Below, in pieces: positions 34,601 through 42,013 of a DNA stretch of 64,000 nt. The stretch covers positions 2,482,214 through 2,546,213 of the forward strand of contig NZ_BMHD01000001.1 of NCBI RefSeq assembly GCF_014640535.1, given 5' to 3'. The position numbers and the translations under genes were made by a program. This stretch comes from Cnuibacter physcomitrellae. Lineage in GTDB: Bacteria; Actinomycetota; Actinomycetes; Actinomycetales; Microbacteriaceae. Numbering within the stretch: the stretch's first letter is position 1; every line of letters starts with the position of its first letter. The notes under the pieces are model-generated. The model did no database searches. It worked only from the letters and a program-made list of their open reading frames with translations, and was not told the origin of the DNA.

Positions 34601-35248
34601 ATGGCCGAGTTCGTCGACATCCCGTCGCCCGGGTGGCCGCTCACCTTCGGCGAGGAGGGCAGGCCCGGGGTCGTGATCGTGCACGACTCGTACGGACGGC
34701 TGCCCTACCTCGAGGCCTACGCGACGGCGCTCGCCGCTCAAGGGTTCTTCGTGGCCGTGCCCGACCTGTTCGACGGCCTCGCCACGGTCGATCCCGCCGG
34801 CGCCGACGAGCTGCTGCAGCGGATGGACGCGGGCTTCGCCATCGCGACCCTCGACGACGCGATCGAGCTCACCCGCGGGGCGGGCGCCGCACGGGTCGGC
34901 GTGATCGGGCTGGGGGTGGGCGGCTGGCTCGCGCTGCGCGCGGCGCAGAGCGGATCGGTGGATGCGGTGGTGTCGTACTATGCCGGGCTCGCCGACGACG
35001 AGGTGGGCATCGTGCCCGCGCCCGTGCTGGTCCATCGATCGGAGGCGGGCGTGTGGGAGAACGGGGCCGAGACCGACCGCTTCATCACACGTCTCCGCGA
35101 GCACGGCACGCCCGTGACGCAGCACACCTACGTAGGCACCGGCGACGGCTTCGCCAACGCGACCATGCTCGAGCTGCTCGACAAGAACGCCGCCGCGCTC
35201 GCGTTCGCCCGGTCCGCCTACTTCCTGCAGTCGCACCTGCTGGACTGA
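34601..35248 (+). CDS. Dienelactone-hydrolase-family protein lacking the catalytic triad
   Basis: 215-aa alpha/beta hydrolase fold. The usual nucleophile elbow GxCxGG is VIGLGVGGWLA (Gly105 in the nucleophile position). The usual GHGF motif is GTGDGFAN (Asp182 where His is expected), and the Asp region reads VLVHRSEAG. All three triad positions therefore appear changed, while the fold-defining VVIVHDSYG and VAVPDLFDG segments are intact. It is probably not a hydrolase in the usual sense; a binding or scaffold role is possible. A GGAGGAGG lies upstream of ATG 34601, and it follows the MBL gene by one base, so the two are co-transcribed. Confidence 0.85.
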   Translation: MAEFVDIPSPGWPLTFGEEGRPGVVIVHDSYGRLPYLEAYATALAAQGFFVAVPDLFDGLATVDPAGADELLQRMDAGFAIATLDDAIELTRGAGAARVGVIGLGVGGWLALRAAQSGSVDAVVSYYAGLADDEVGIVPAPVLVHRSEAGVWENGAETDRFITRLREHGTPVTQHTYVGTGDGFANATMLELLDKNAAALAFARSAYFLQSHLLD

Positions 35249-35280
35249 GCGGCCGCCTCCTCCTGCACTACCGTCGAGGC

Positions 35281-35583
35281 ATGAGCGCTTTCGATCCCGA
35301 CGTCGTGCAGGCCATCCTGCGGCACATGAACGGCGACCACACCGACGACAACATCCTCATCGCGCGGGCCTTCGTCGATCCGTCCGCAGAGGCATCCGTG
35401 ATGACGGGATACGACGCGGACGGCGGAACCTGGGAGGTGACCACGAGCGGCTCGACCCGGAGCGCCACGGTCGCCTGGCCGAACGGCCCGATCGCCGAGC
35501 GTCCGGACGTGCGACGCGAGATCGTGGCGCTGTACGACGAGGCCTGCGCCGTCCTCGGCGTCGAGCCGCGTCCTCATGCGTGA
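35281..35583 (+). CDS. DUF2470-like heme-associated protein
   Basis: 100 aa with AILRHMNGDHTDDNILIARAF, which matches the DUF2470 domain found at the C terminus of heme-utilisation HugZ-type proteins. The histidine pair in HMNGDH is the family hallmark. It precedes the heme oxygenase gene by 55 bp and the two may act together in heme handling. ATG 35281 is 6 nt after a -10-like TACCGT (35269-35274), so translation is probably leaderless. Confidence 0.8.
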   Translation: MSAFDPDVVQAILRHMNGDHTDDNILIARAFVDPSAEASVMTGYDADGGTWEVTTSGSTRSATVAWPNGPIAERPDVRREIVALYDEACAVLGVEPRPHA

Positions 35584-35606
35584 CGTGAGGCGATCGGTCC
35601 GCTAAG

Positions 35607-35625
35607 TTAGGTGACACTAACCTAA
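35607..35625 (+). promoter_or_regulatory. DtxR/IdeR-type iron box
   Basis: TTAGGTGACACTAACCTAA matches the 19-bp DtxR/IdeR consensus (TTAGGTTAGSCTAACCTAA) at about 16 of 19 positions, and sits in a longer dyad of AAGTTAGGT and ACCTAACTT. It lies 14 bp upstream of the heme oxygenase ATG, placed to repress it when iron is sufficient. Confidence 0.85.
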
Positions 35626-35638
35626 CTTGGGAGTGACG

Positions 35639-36292
35639 ATGGCCACTGTGATCCCCTTCTCGCAGGCGCTGCGCGAGCGCACCTGGAGCGGCCACAGCGA
35701 CAGCGAGGGCGCCGGCTTCATGACCGACCTCATGAGCGGCAAGGGCACCCGCGACGACTACGTCTCGCTGGTCGCCCAGCACTGGTTCATCTACGCCGCG
35801 CTCGAGGCGGCGGCCGAGGCGATGAAGGACGACCCGGTGGCCGCCCTCTTCATCACCCCCAAGCTCACGCGTCTGCCCGCTCTCGAGGAGGACCTCCGCT
35901 TCCTCCTGGGCGACGACTGGAAGGACCGCATCCGACCGCTGCCCACGACCGAGCGCTACGTCGCCCGGATCGACGAGGTCGCGGCCACCTGGAACGGCGG
36001 CTTCATCGCCCACCACTACACGCGCTACCTCGGCGACCTGTCGGGCGGGCAGATCATCCGCACGCTGATGCAGCGCCAGTTCGGCTTCGAGACCAACGGC
36101 GTCGGCTTCTACCTCTTCGACGAGATCGCGAAGCCCAAGGAGTTCAAGGAGCACTACCGCACCCAGCTCGACGCCGTCGGGTGGGACGAGGCGGAGCGCG
36201 ACCGCGTCATCGACGAGGTGCTCGTGGCCTACCGGTTCAACACGGAGCTGTTCCTCGACCTCGCCGCGGCGAAGGCGGCTGCGGTCGCCTGA
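35639..36292 (+). CDS. Heme oxygenase (HmuO-like)
   Basis: 217 aa. The family signature FIAHHYTRYLGDLSGGQIIRTL is intact, along with the proximal His in LRERTWSGHSDSEG (His close to residue 20) and FYLFDEI. It opens heme to biliverdin, CO and Fe(II), freeing iron. The ATG at 35639 (MATVIPFSQ) is 14 bp downstream of an iron box; a TTG at 35627 in the same frame would run through the box and is unlikely. Low iron should derepress it. Confidence 0.92.
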   Translation: MATVIPFSQALRERTWSGHSDSEGAGFMTDLMSGKGTRDDYVSLVAQHWFIYAALEAAAEAMKDDPVAALFITPKLTRLPALEEDLRFLLGDDWKDRIRPLPTTERYVARIDEVAATWNGGFIAHHYTRYLGDLSGGQIIRTLMQRQFGFETNGVGFYLFDEIAKPKEFKEHYRTQLDAVGWDEAERDRVIDEVLVAYRFNTELFLDLAAAKAAAVA

Positions 36293-36306
36293 GGGCGCGA
36301 GCGCTC

Positions 36307-36362
36307 CTTCACCGGAGCGTCATCCGTCGTTCATCGACGCGGGAGCCGGATCGTCCTACCGT
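36307..36362 (+). promoter_or_regulatory. PHO-box-like direct repeats and -10 of the secreted phosphatase gene
   Basis: Three head-to-tail 11-mers, CTTCACCGGAG, CGTCATCCGTC and GTTCATCGACG (36307-36339), fit the Streptomyces PhoP box pattern GTTCAYC-type repeats. A -10-like TACCGT lies at 36357-36362, 17 bp beyond the last unit, so the repeats occupy the -35 position as in PhoP-activated promoters. Phosphate-starvation control of the gene is inferred. Confidence 0.6.
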
Positions 36363-36372
36363 GGGGCGCGAG

Positions 36373-36394
36373 GAAGTTCACCGGTGTGAACTTC
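36373..36394. promoter_or_regulatory. Perfect palindrome in the phosphatase 5' region
   Basis: GAAGTTCAC-CGGT-GTGAACTTC: 9-bp perfect arms. It lies between the predicted transcription start and ATG 36418, so it may form an RNA hairpin or bind a second regulator. It contains a further GTTCACC half-site of the PHO type. Confidence 0.5.
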
Positions 36395-36417
36395 CCTCCC
36401 CTCGAGAGGAACCCGAC

Positions 36418-38052
36418 ATGCGCATGCCCTCCGCGCGATCCCGGTTCGCGCGCCCGCTCGCCGCGACCGCGTTCGTGACCGCCGCCCTCGTCGCCATCCC
36501 GGCGGCCGCCCACGCGGCGCCGACGCCCCCCGATATCGTCCCCGCGCTCTCCGGATACAGCGCCTTCTGGGTCCCGGACTCGCGCGTCTCGCCCACGGTG
36601 CAGCAGGGCACGGTGGAGAACCCCGACGTGATGGCCTACGACGATGAGCTCGCCGTCTGGATCAACCGCTCCGCCACCGACGCGCAGCGGTTCACCGCGC
36701 TCCAGGACGCGGAGTACGACAACACCGGCACCGCCTACGACCAGTCGATCACCGTCGGAACGGGCCTCGGCGCGACGCTCGGCGCGCTCTACATCGCTGG
36801 CCGCAACGACGGCTCGCTGCCGCTGACGTCGGCCCTCATCAACAGCGAGACCGGATCCGCCGGCGCCTTCGTCGGCACGGGAACCGCGAAGAGCTACTTC
36901 AGCCACCCGCGCCCCTACCTCGCCACCGACCCGAACACCCCTGCCACCCCGGGCGACGCCGCCGCCTGCGCCCCCGACGTCACCAACGCCGGCTCGCTGA
37001 GCGCCGACCGGGTGGGCCGACCGTGGGCATCCGCGGGGGCGAACACTCAGGGCAACCTCCTCATCGAGCGCGTGCCCGACACCGTCGACACCACCCACCA
37101 GTTCTCGCCGAACGACGTCCCGCTGAGCGCCGGATACGGCTCGACCGGCATCTGCCAGGGCGGGTCGTTCCCGAGCGGTCACACCACGACGGCGTATCAG
37201 GCGGGCATCACGCTCGCGACGCTGCTGCCCGAGCTGGCGCCGGAGATCCTCTCCCGCGCCTCCGAGAACGGCAACGACCGCATCGTGCTCGGGGTGCACT
37301 ACCCGCTCGACGTGATGGGCGGCCGCATCGCCGGCGAGCTGGCGCTCTCGACGCTGTGGTCGGATGCGGACTACCGCACCTCCGTCCTCGAGCCCGCCCG
37401 TGCCGAGCTGGTGTCGTACCTCGAGGCGAAGTGCGGCGACACGCTCGCGCACTGCATCGCGGAGCAGACCGCCGCCGGCGGGCAGTACCAGGCGGACCCC
37501 TACGGCGGCCAGGCGTTCTCGGCCGACTTCGGGGCGCAGCAGGTCACCGACCGCGCCTCCGCCGTCGCCGCCTACCAGCAGCGGCTCACCTACGGCTTCG
37601 GCCAGGTCGGCACGCCGGGCCTCGCCCCCGACGTCCCCGCCGGAGCGGAGAACCTGCTCCTCACGACCTTCCCGACGCTGACGGATGCGCAGCGCACCTC
37701 GGTGCTGGCCCAGACCCAGATCGACTCCGGCTTCCCGCTCGACCTCACCGGGTCGGGCGGCGGATCGTGGCAGCGCCTCGACCTCGCCGCGGCGATGAGC
37801 GCCACCGTCGAGCTCGAGTCCGACGGCTCGGTCCGCGTGCTCGCGACCGGCGGGACGGCGCAGGTGGTGACGCCGGCGGCCCCGACGACGCCCGCCACCC
37901 CCGTCGCCCCCGCCGCCGCGGGCACTGCGGGCACGGGCTCGCTGGCCGCGACGGGCCTCGACGCCGGCGCGATCGGCGGCGCGGGCGCGCTCGTCCTCGC
38001 CGCGGGCGCACTCCTCCTCGTCGGCCTCCGCCGCCGCCGCGCCACCCGCTGA
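36418..38052 (+). CDS. Secreted PAP2-type acid phosphatase with LAATG wall-anchor tail
   Basis: 544 aa. Signal peptide 1-33 (AHA cleavage). PAP2/class A phosphatase motifs are all present: KSYFSHPRP (158-166), FPSGHTTTAYQAG, and NDRIVLGVHYPLD. The C-terminal part has a Pro/Thr/Ala linker, then LAATG (509-513), a hydrophobic helix and RRRRATR. It is probably anchored by a class E sortase and hydrolyses phosphate monoesters at the cell surface. ATG 36418 follows GAGAGGA. The PHO-box-like repeats upstream fit a phosphate-scavenging role. Confidence 0.88.
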   Translation: MRMPSARSRFARPLAATAFVTAALVAIPAAAHAAPTPPDIVPALSGYSAFWVPDSRVSPTVQQGTVENPDVMAYDDELAVWINRSATDAQRFTALQDAEYDNTGTAYDQSITVGTGLGATLGALYIAGRNDGSLPLTSALINSETGSAGAFVGTGTAKSYFSHPRPYLATDPNTPATPGDAAACAPDVTNAGSLSADRVGRPWASAGANTQGNLLIERVPDTVDTTHQFSPNDVPLSAGYGSTGICQGGSFPSGHTTTAYQAGITLATLLPELAPEILSRASENGNDRIVLGVHYPLDVMGGRIAGELALSTLWSDADYRTSVLEPARAELVSYLEAKCGDTLAHCIAEQTAAGGQYQADPYGGQAFSADFGAQQVTDRASAVAAYQQRLTYGFGQVGTPGLAPDVPAGAENLLLTTFPTLTDAQRTSVLAQTQIDSGFPLDLTGSGGGSWQRLDLAAAMSATVELESDGSVRVLATGGTAQVVTPAAPTTPATPVAPAAAGTAGTGSLAATGLDAGAIGGAGALVLAAGALLLVGLRRRRATR

Positions 38053-38114
38053 CCGCCCGCCGCCGGCCCCGCCCGCGACCGCGGGCGCGGCACCGGCACC
38101 GCCCACGACCGCGG

Positions 38115-38193
38115 CCGTTTTCAGGAACTACGCCCGTACTCAGGACACATCGTCCTGAGTACGGGCGTTTCGGTCCTCTCCTCCTGAGAACGG
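38115..38193. repeat. Nested palindromic element, family C copy 1
   Basis: 79-bp unit. Outer arms CCGTTTTCAGGA (38115-38126) and TCCTGAGAACGG (38182-38193) match with one mismatch. Inside, ACGCCCGTACTCAGGAC and GTCCTGAGTACGGGCGT (38130-38168) form a perfect 17-bp stem with a 5-nt loop. It follows the phosphatase gene and could terminate it. The 44679 element is a second copy. Confidence 0.8.
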
Positions 38194-38236
38194 GCGCAGG
38201 CTAGACTCCGTCCACGAGGTTCCAGGGGGAGCGACG

Positions 38237-38404
38237 ATGTCGGGTGGACGAGCACCCCTGCCCGCGTGGGGATGGGCACTGATCGTCGTGGGTTCCGTGA
38301 TGGCCCTTCTCGCTCTCGTGGCCGTGGTCGCCGCGGTCGGGGTCGTCGCCGCCCTCCTGGTCGTCTTCGTAGGCGGTCCGCCTCCTGCGGCCGGGGCGGG
38401 GTGA
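38237..38404 (+). CDS. 55-aa single-helix membrane protein
   Basis: MSGGRAPLPAWGWALIVVGS begins a 55-aa protein with one long hydrophobic helix (residues about 13-45) and a Gly/Pro/Ala tail. ATG 38237 follows GGGGGAG 6 nt upstream. A -10-like TAGACT (38202-38207) lies ahead of it. It sits alone between repeat elements C1 and B2. Function unknown; codon use fits a real gene. Confidence 0.6.
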   Translation: MSGGRAPLPAWGWALIVVGSVMALLALVAVVAAVGVVAALLVVFVGGPPPAAGAG

Positions 38405-38455
38405 CCCGCTCTCACGAGTGCGGTTGCGGGCAGCGGCCCTCGCGATCCTGAGCGA

Positions 38456-38530
38456 CGTCGCTTCGACACCGGATGTGACGCACCCCGGCGTATAAGGAGA
38501 GACATGCCCGGAATCGGTGTCGAGGCGACG
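38456..38530. repeat. Nested palindromic element, family B copy 2
   Basis: 75-bp unit with outer arms CGTCGCTTCGACACCGGAT and its near-complement ending CGAGGCGACG (core TCGACACCG / CGGTGTCGA). The spacer contains CCCCGGCGTATAAGG, parallel to the CCCCGCGATATCCGCG spacer of copy 1. A family A copy follows 18 bp later, as at 31237-31396. Confidence 0.7.
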
Positions 38531-38548
38531 GGGCGAGCCCCCGTGGCC

Positions 38549-38621
38549 GTCGCTCGTCACGGAATACCGCACCACCACCGCCTCTACGCGGGGAGCTTGC
38601 ACGTCTGACGTGACGAACGAC
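38549..38621. repeat. Nested palindromic element, family A copy (A4)
   Basis: 73-bp unit with GTCGCTCGTCACGG at the start and CGTGACGAACGAC at the end (13-bp arms, one mismatch). The inner CACGGAATACCGCA and CTCTACGCGGGGAG align with the other family A copies. It ends 61 bp before the convergent stop of the IclR gene. Confidence 0.7.
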
Positions 38622-38682
38622 GGCACACGCGCGCCCGCGCGCGCACCGCGGCCACGTCGACGCCCGCGCCGGACGGCGGGGC

Positions 38683-39456
38683 TCAGCGGCGCTGGGGGCG
38701 GGCGGAGATCAGCCCGAGGCCGACGCTGATGCGGTCGGCGGTCTCGATGAGCTGCTCGGCGAGCTCGTCGCGGTCGAGCTCGCGCACGAGCGAGAGGCGG
38801 CCCGACACGGAGATGCCCGCGACGATGCCGTCCGCGTCGCGGATGGGTGCGGCGATCGAGAGGCGGCCGAGGGCCAGCTCCTGGTCCTCGAGGCAGTAGC
38901 CGCGCAGCTCCGACTCGGCGAGCACCTCGGTCAGCCGGGCGTGATCCGTGATGGTGTGCGCGGTGTAGGCGGGCAGGTCGTTCCCGAGGAGGGAGCGGCG
39001 CCCCTCCTCGTCGAGATCGAGCAGGAGGCACTTGCCGAGCCCGGACGCGTGGAGCGGCTGGTGCATCCCCACCATCGTGTGGGCCTTCGGCGCGAGCTCG
39101 CCCTCGAAGTGGCAGAGGTACACCAGCGACGCGCCGTCGCGCACGCCCACGTTGACGCTCAGTCCGATCCGGTGCGCCAGCTCCTCCGCCGCCGCCCGCG
39201 ACTCGCGGTGCACCGGGTTGTGGTTGAGCCCCTGGCTCGCCAGCTCGAGGATCGCCGAGCCGATGGAATACAGCTGCCCGTCGGAGCGGACGTACCGCAG
39301 CTCCTCGAGCGAGGTGAGCAGACGGGCCGTGGTCGACGCACCGAGCCCGATGGCCCTCGCGATGTCCGAGGCGCGCAGCGCTCCCGTCTTCGACTCGCCG
39401 AGGGCGGTGAGCACGGCGGCCGCGCGACCGATGCCCTGATGCACCTCGCCCGTCAT
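38683..39456 (-). CDS. IclR-family transcriptional regulator
   Basis: 257 aa. Winged HTH in residues about 5-70 (ALRASDIARAIGLGASTTAR), followed by an IclR effector domain with LHASGLGKCLLLDL and GRLSIAAPIRDADG. ATG 39456 (MTGEVHQ) is preceded by GGAGC at good spacing; an upstream Met in the same frame is less likely. It follows the FAD oxidoreductase gene by 46 bp on the same strand and probably controls that gene and the divergent MHS transporter. Confidence 0.9.
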   Translation of the reverse strand: MTGEVHQGIGRAAAVLTALGESKTGALRASDIARAIGLGASTTARLLTSLEELRYVRSDGQLYSIGSAILELASQGLNHNPVHRESRAAAEELAHRIGLSVNVGVRDGASLVYLCHFEGELAPKAHTMVGMHQPLHASGLGKCLLLDLDEEGRRSLLGNDLPAYTAHTITDHARLTEVLAESELRGYCLEDQELALGRLSIAAPIRDADGIVAGISVSGRLSLVRELDRDELAEQLIETADRISVGLGLISARPQRR

Positions 39457-39502
39457 GTCCGCTCCGACTCCCTCGCGCACGCTCTCGCCCGCGGGCGCGG
39501 GC

Positions 39503-41854
39503 TCAGTTCACCGTACCGGAGCCGCGAGCACCCCCGGCGTCCGACCATGGCGCGACGCGGCCGCTGGGCTCGGCATACGCCTTCAGCGCGTGCACCGACA
39601 CGAACGGCGCACCCGCCGTGGCGGTGCACACCAGACGCAGCTCGCTGGTCTCGACGGGCTCGACGTCGTGGATGCGGTGACGGTGCCGGTTGCCGGACTC
39701 CGCCGCGAGCACCCGCCACTCGCCGTCGACGCAGGCCTCGATGCGGTAGTCGGTCACCAGTTCGGGCACGACGTCGAAGTTGGTGCGGTGATGGTGGAGG
39801 TTCACGAGGTCCTCGTCGACGTCGTCGTTGAGCACGACGCGCACCGAACGGATCGTCACGGGCGCGTCCCAGCGCGCGGTCAGCACCTCGGGATGCTCCG
39901 CGAACGACGCGAACGACGCGAACGACGCCCGAGCTCCCGGATCCCGCATCTCCGACGACCACAGGTGCGGCCCGCCGTAGGGCCGCTGCAGCCCGTCGGC
40001 CGCGTGCGAGGCTGCGTAGGCCGTGGTGGCGGGCTCGACGGCCAGCGCGAACGACCGACGGCGGAGGCCGCGCGCCACCCAGTCCGTCGCGGGCTGATCG
40101 TGCTCCTCGGGGATGTGGTGGTCGAACGGGGCGTCGTCGTGGCGCCGCCCGGCGAGCGCGAGCAGGCCGTACGGCCGCCCTTCGCGCAGGGCGAGCCGCG
40201 CCCCCTCGTGGGCCCGCACCACGACGACCCCGTTCTGAGGCTCGTCCGGGGTCCAGTCGAAGCGCGCGACCGCCTCGCCGCACCCGGCTTCGACCGTCGC
40301 CGTCACCGTCGCGACGTGCTCGATCGGCGCGTAGTTCTGGGGCTTGCCCGTCGTCCAGAGCTCGATCTGGATCTCGCCCGCCGCCTCCGCCTCGACCTCG
40401 AACGTGACGCTGTCGAGCGAGGGCTCGACGGGGATGACGACCGCGAGGTCCCGGTCGAGGTCCACCATCCCCGCCGACGGCAGGGCGCGGGTGTCGATCG
40501 TCTCGAGCGTGGACGACGCCGAGAGGCGTGCCGACCGCACCAGGTCGTCGGGGTCGTCCGACCGCACGCCCACGAGCGGCGCGTCCTCGCGGAGGAGCGT
40601 CGACTGGAGCAGCGCGAGCCTGTCGCGTCCGAGCTCGCGGGGCGTCAGCCCGTGACGGGCCGCGAGCGCGGCCGCCGTCCCGGCCGCCTGCCCCTGGGTG
40701 GAGCACGTCGCCATCACGCGCGTCGACCCGAACGCGACGTGCGAGGCGGAGATGTCGCGCCCGGCGAAGAGCAGGTTGTCGAGATCGGGGGAGTAGAGGG
40801 ATCGGAACGGGATGTCGTAGGTGCCGGGGCTGTAGCGCTGCTGCGCCCCGGCCCGATCGGCGTAGACGCCCTCCACAGGATGCAGGTCGATCGACCAGCC
40901 GCCGAAGGCCACCGCATCCGGGAACGCGACCTGGTCGAGGATGTCGTTCTGCGTCAGGGTGTGGTCACCGACGAACCGCCGGTACTCGCGCTTGCCCGGG
41001 ACGGACCCCACCCACTCCAGCGTCAGGGTGTCGGCGTCGAACTCGCCGGAGTTCTTGATGTGGTCCCAGATGCCGAACACGACCCCCCAGAGCTCGTCGC
41101 GGATCCGCTCGTTCTCGGCGACCGTGTCGAGCTCTCCGCCCCATTCGATCCACCAGTAGTCGCATCCGTTGTCGCCGGTGCGGATGATGCGGTTCTGCAC
41201 GATCGGCGTCTGCGTGATGTCCTTCGCGATGCTCGGGGCGACGTACCGGGACGGACGACCGGTGTCCTTCGTGTAGAAGAAGAGGGAGCTGCCGAGCAGC
41301 TCGTCGTCGGCCGTCTCCGGCGCCCACTCCTCGCCGTACTCGTCGCGACCCTCGCGCCCGACGCGGTAGGAGGCTCCGGCGAGATGGCCGATGAGGCCGT
41401 CGCCCGTGCAGTCGAGGAACATCGGCGCCTCGAACGTGGTCTCGATCTCGCTGCCCATCGTCCACCCGGTCACCGAGCGGATGCGTCGGCCGTCCTCGCT
41501 CATGGCGAGCGTCCGCACATCCGTGTTGAGGTGGAGGGTGACGCCCGGCTCGGCGCGGACGAGGTCGAGCACCACCTGGTCCCAGTAGTAGGGGTTCCCC
41601 TCGGCGTTGCGGTACTGGTTCTCGAGGAACAGCTCGCCCATGATGCCCGTCTCGCGGGCGAACTTCTGCGTGCCGTGCGCCGTGGCGCCGACCACCCACA
41701 CCCGCACCTCGCTCGAGGAGTTCCCGCCCAGCACCGGGCGGTTGGTGACGAGCGAGACCCTGGATCCGAGGCGAGCCGCCGCCACCGCGGCGGAGACGCC
41801 GGCGAGTCCGCCCCCGATGACGACGACGTCGGCGGTGGTGGTTCGCTTGAGCAT
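39503..41854 (-). CDS. FAD-dependent oxidoreductase of the PF12831 type with long C-terminal extension
   Basis: 783 aa. N-terminal dinucleotide motif VVVIGGGLAGVSAAVAAARLG, EVRVWVVGATAHG, and a distal LFAGRDISASHVAFGSTRVMATC with GQAAGTAAALA typical of FAD-dependent oxidoreductases that act on small organic substrates. The C-terminal 300 residues contain a beta-rich module. The triplicated GCGAACGAC microrepeat (about 39899-39926) encodes FASFASFA in this region. ATG 41854 follows GGAGACCC. Diverges from the MHS transporter across a 159-bp gap that holds inverted repeats. Probably oxidises the compound imported by the transporter. Confidence 0.85.
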   Translation of the reverse strand: MLKRTTTADVVVIGGGLAGVSAAVAAARLGSRVSLVTNRPVLGGNSSSEVRVWVVGATAHGTQKFARETGIMGELFLENQYRNAEGNPYYWDQVVLDLVRAEPGVTLHLNTDVRTLAMSEDGRRIRSVTGWTMGSEIETTFEAPMFLDCTGDGLIGHLAGASYRVGREGRDEYGEEWAPETADDELLGSSLFFYTKDTGRPSRYVAPSIAKDITQTPIVQNRIIRTGDNGCDYWWIEWGGELDTVAENERIRDELWGVVFGIWDHIKNSGEFDADTLTLEWVGSVPGKREYRRFVGDHTLTQNDILDQVAFPDAVAFGGWSIDLHPVEGVYADRAGAQQRYSPGTYDIPFRSLYSPDLDNLLFAGRDISASHVAFGSTRVMATCSTQGQAAGTAAALAARHGLTPRELGRDRLALLQSTLLREDAPLVGVRSDDPDDLVRSARLSASSTLETIDTRALPSAGMVDLDRDLAVVIPVEPSLDSVTFEVEAEAAGEIQIELWTTGKPQNYAPIEHVATVTATVEAGCGEAVARFDWTPDEPQNGVVVVRAHEGARLALREGRPYGLLALAGRRHDDAPFDHHIPEEHDQPATDWVARGLRRRSFALAVEPATTAYAASHAADGLQRPYGGPHLWSSEMRDPGARASFASFASFAEHPEVLTARWDAPVTIRSVRVVLNDDVDEDLVNLHHHRTNFDVVPELVTDYRIEACVDGEWRVLAAESGNRHRHRIHDVEPVETSELRLVCTATAGAPFVSVHALKAYAEPSGRVAPWSDAGGARGSGTVN

Positions 41855-41911
41855 GGGTCTCCGATCAGCGTCGATCCGCGTCGGCGGTGGTGCCGGCGTC
41901 GATCCTCGACA

Positions 41912-41973
41912 GTACCACTTGGTGATCACTTTCTACCGTTCAGTGGTACATCGGTTGCGTCTGGTGATACAAT
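41912..41973. promoter_or_regulatory. Divergent promoter region with inverted repeat, -10 of the MHS transporter
   Basis: GTACCACT (41912-41919) and AGTGGTAC (41942-41949) are perfect complements separated by 22 bp. TGGTGATCA follows the first arm (41920-41928), and TGGTGATAC recurs at 41962-41970. A -10-like TACAAT (41968-41973) lies 40 bp upstream of the transporter ATG. The 159-bp gap separates two divergent genes of one pathway, so the repeats may be the IclR (39456) operator. Confidence 0.45.
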
Positions 41974-42013
41974 CGCCATCAGACCGAGCCCCGACAACGA
42001 TGTGGGAGACACC

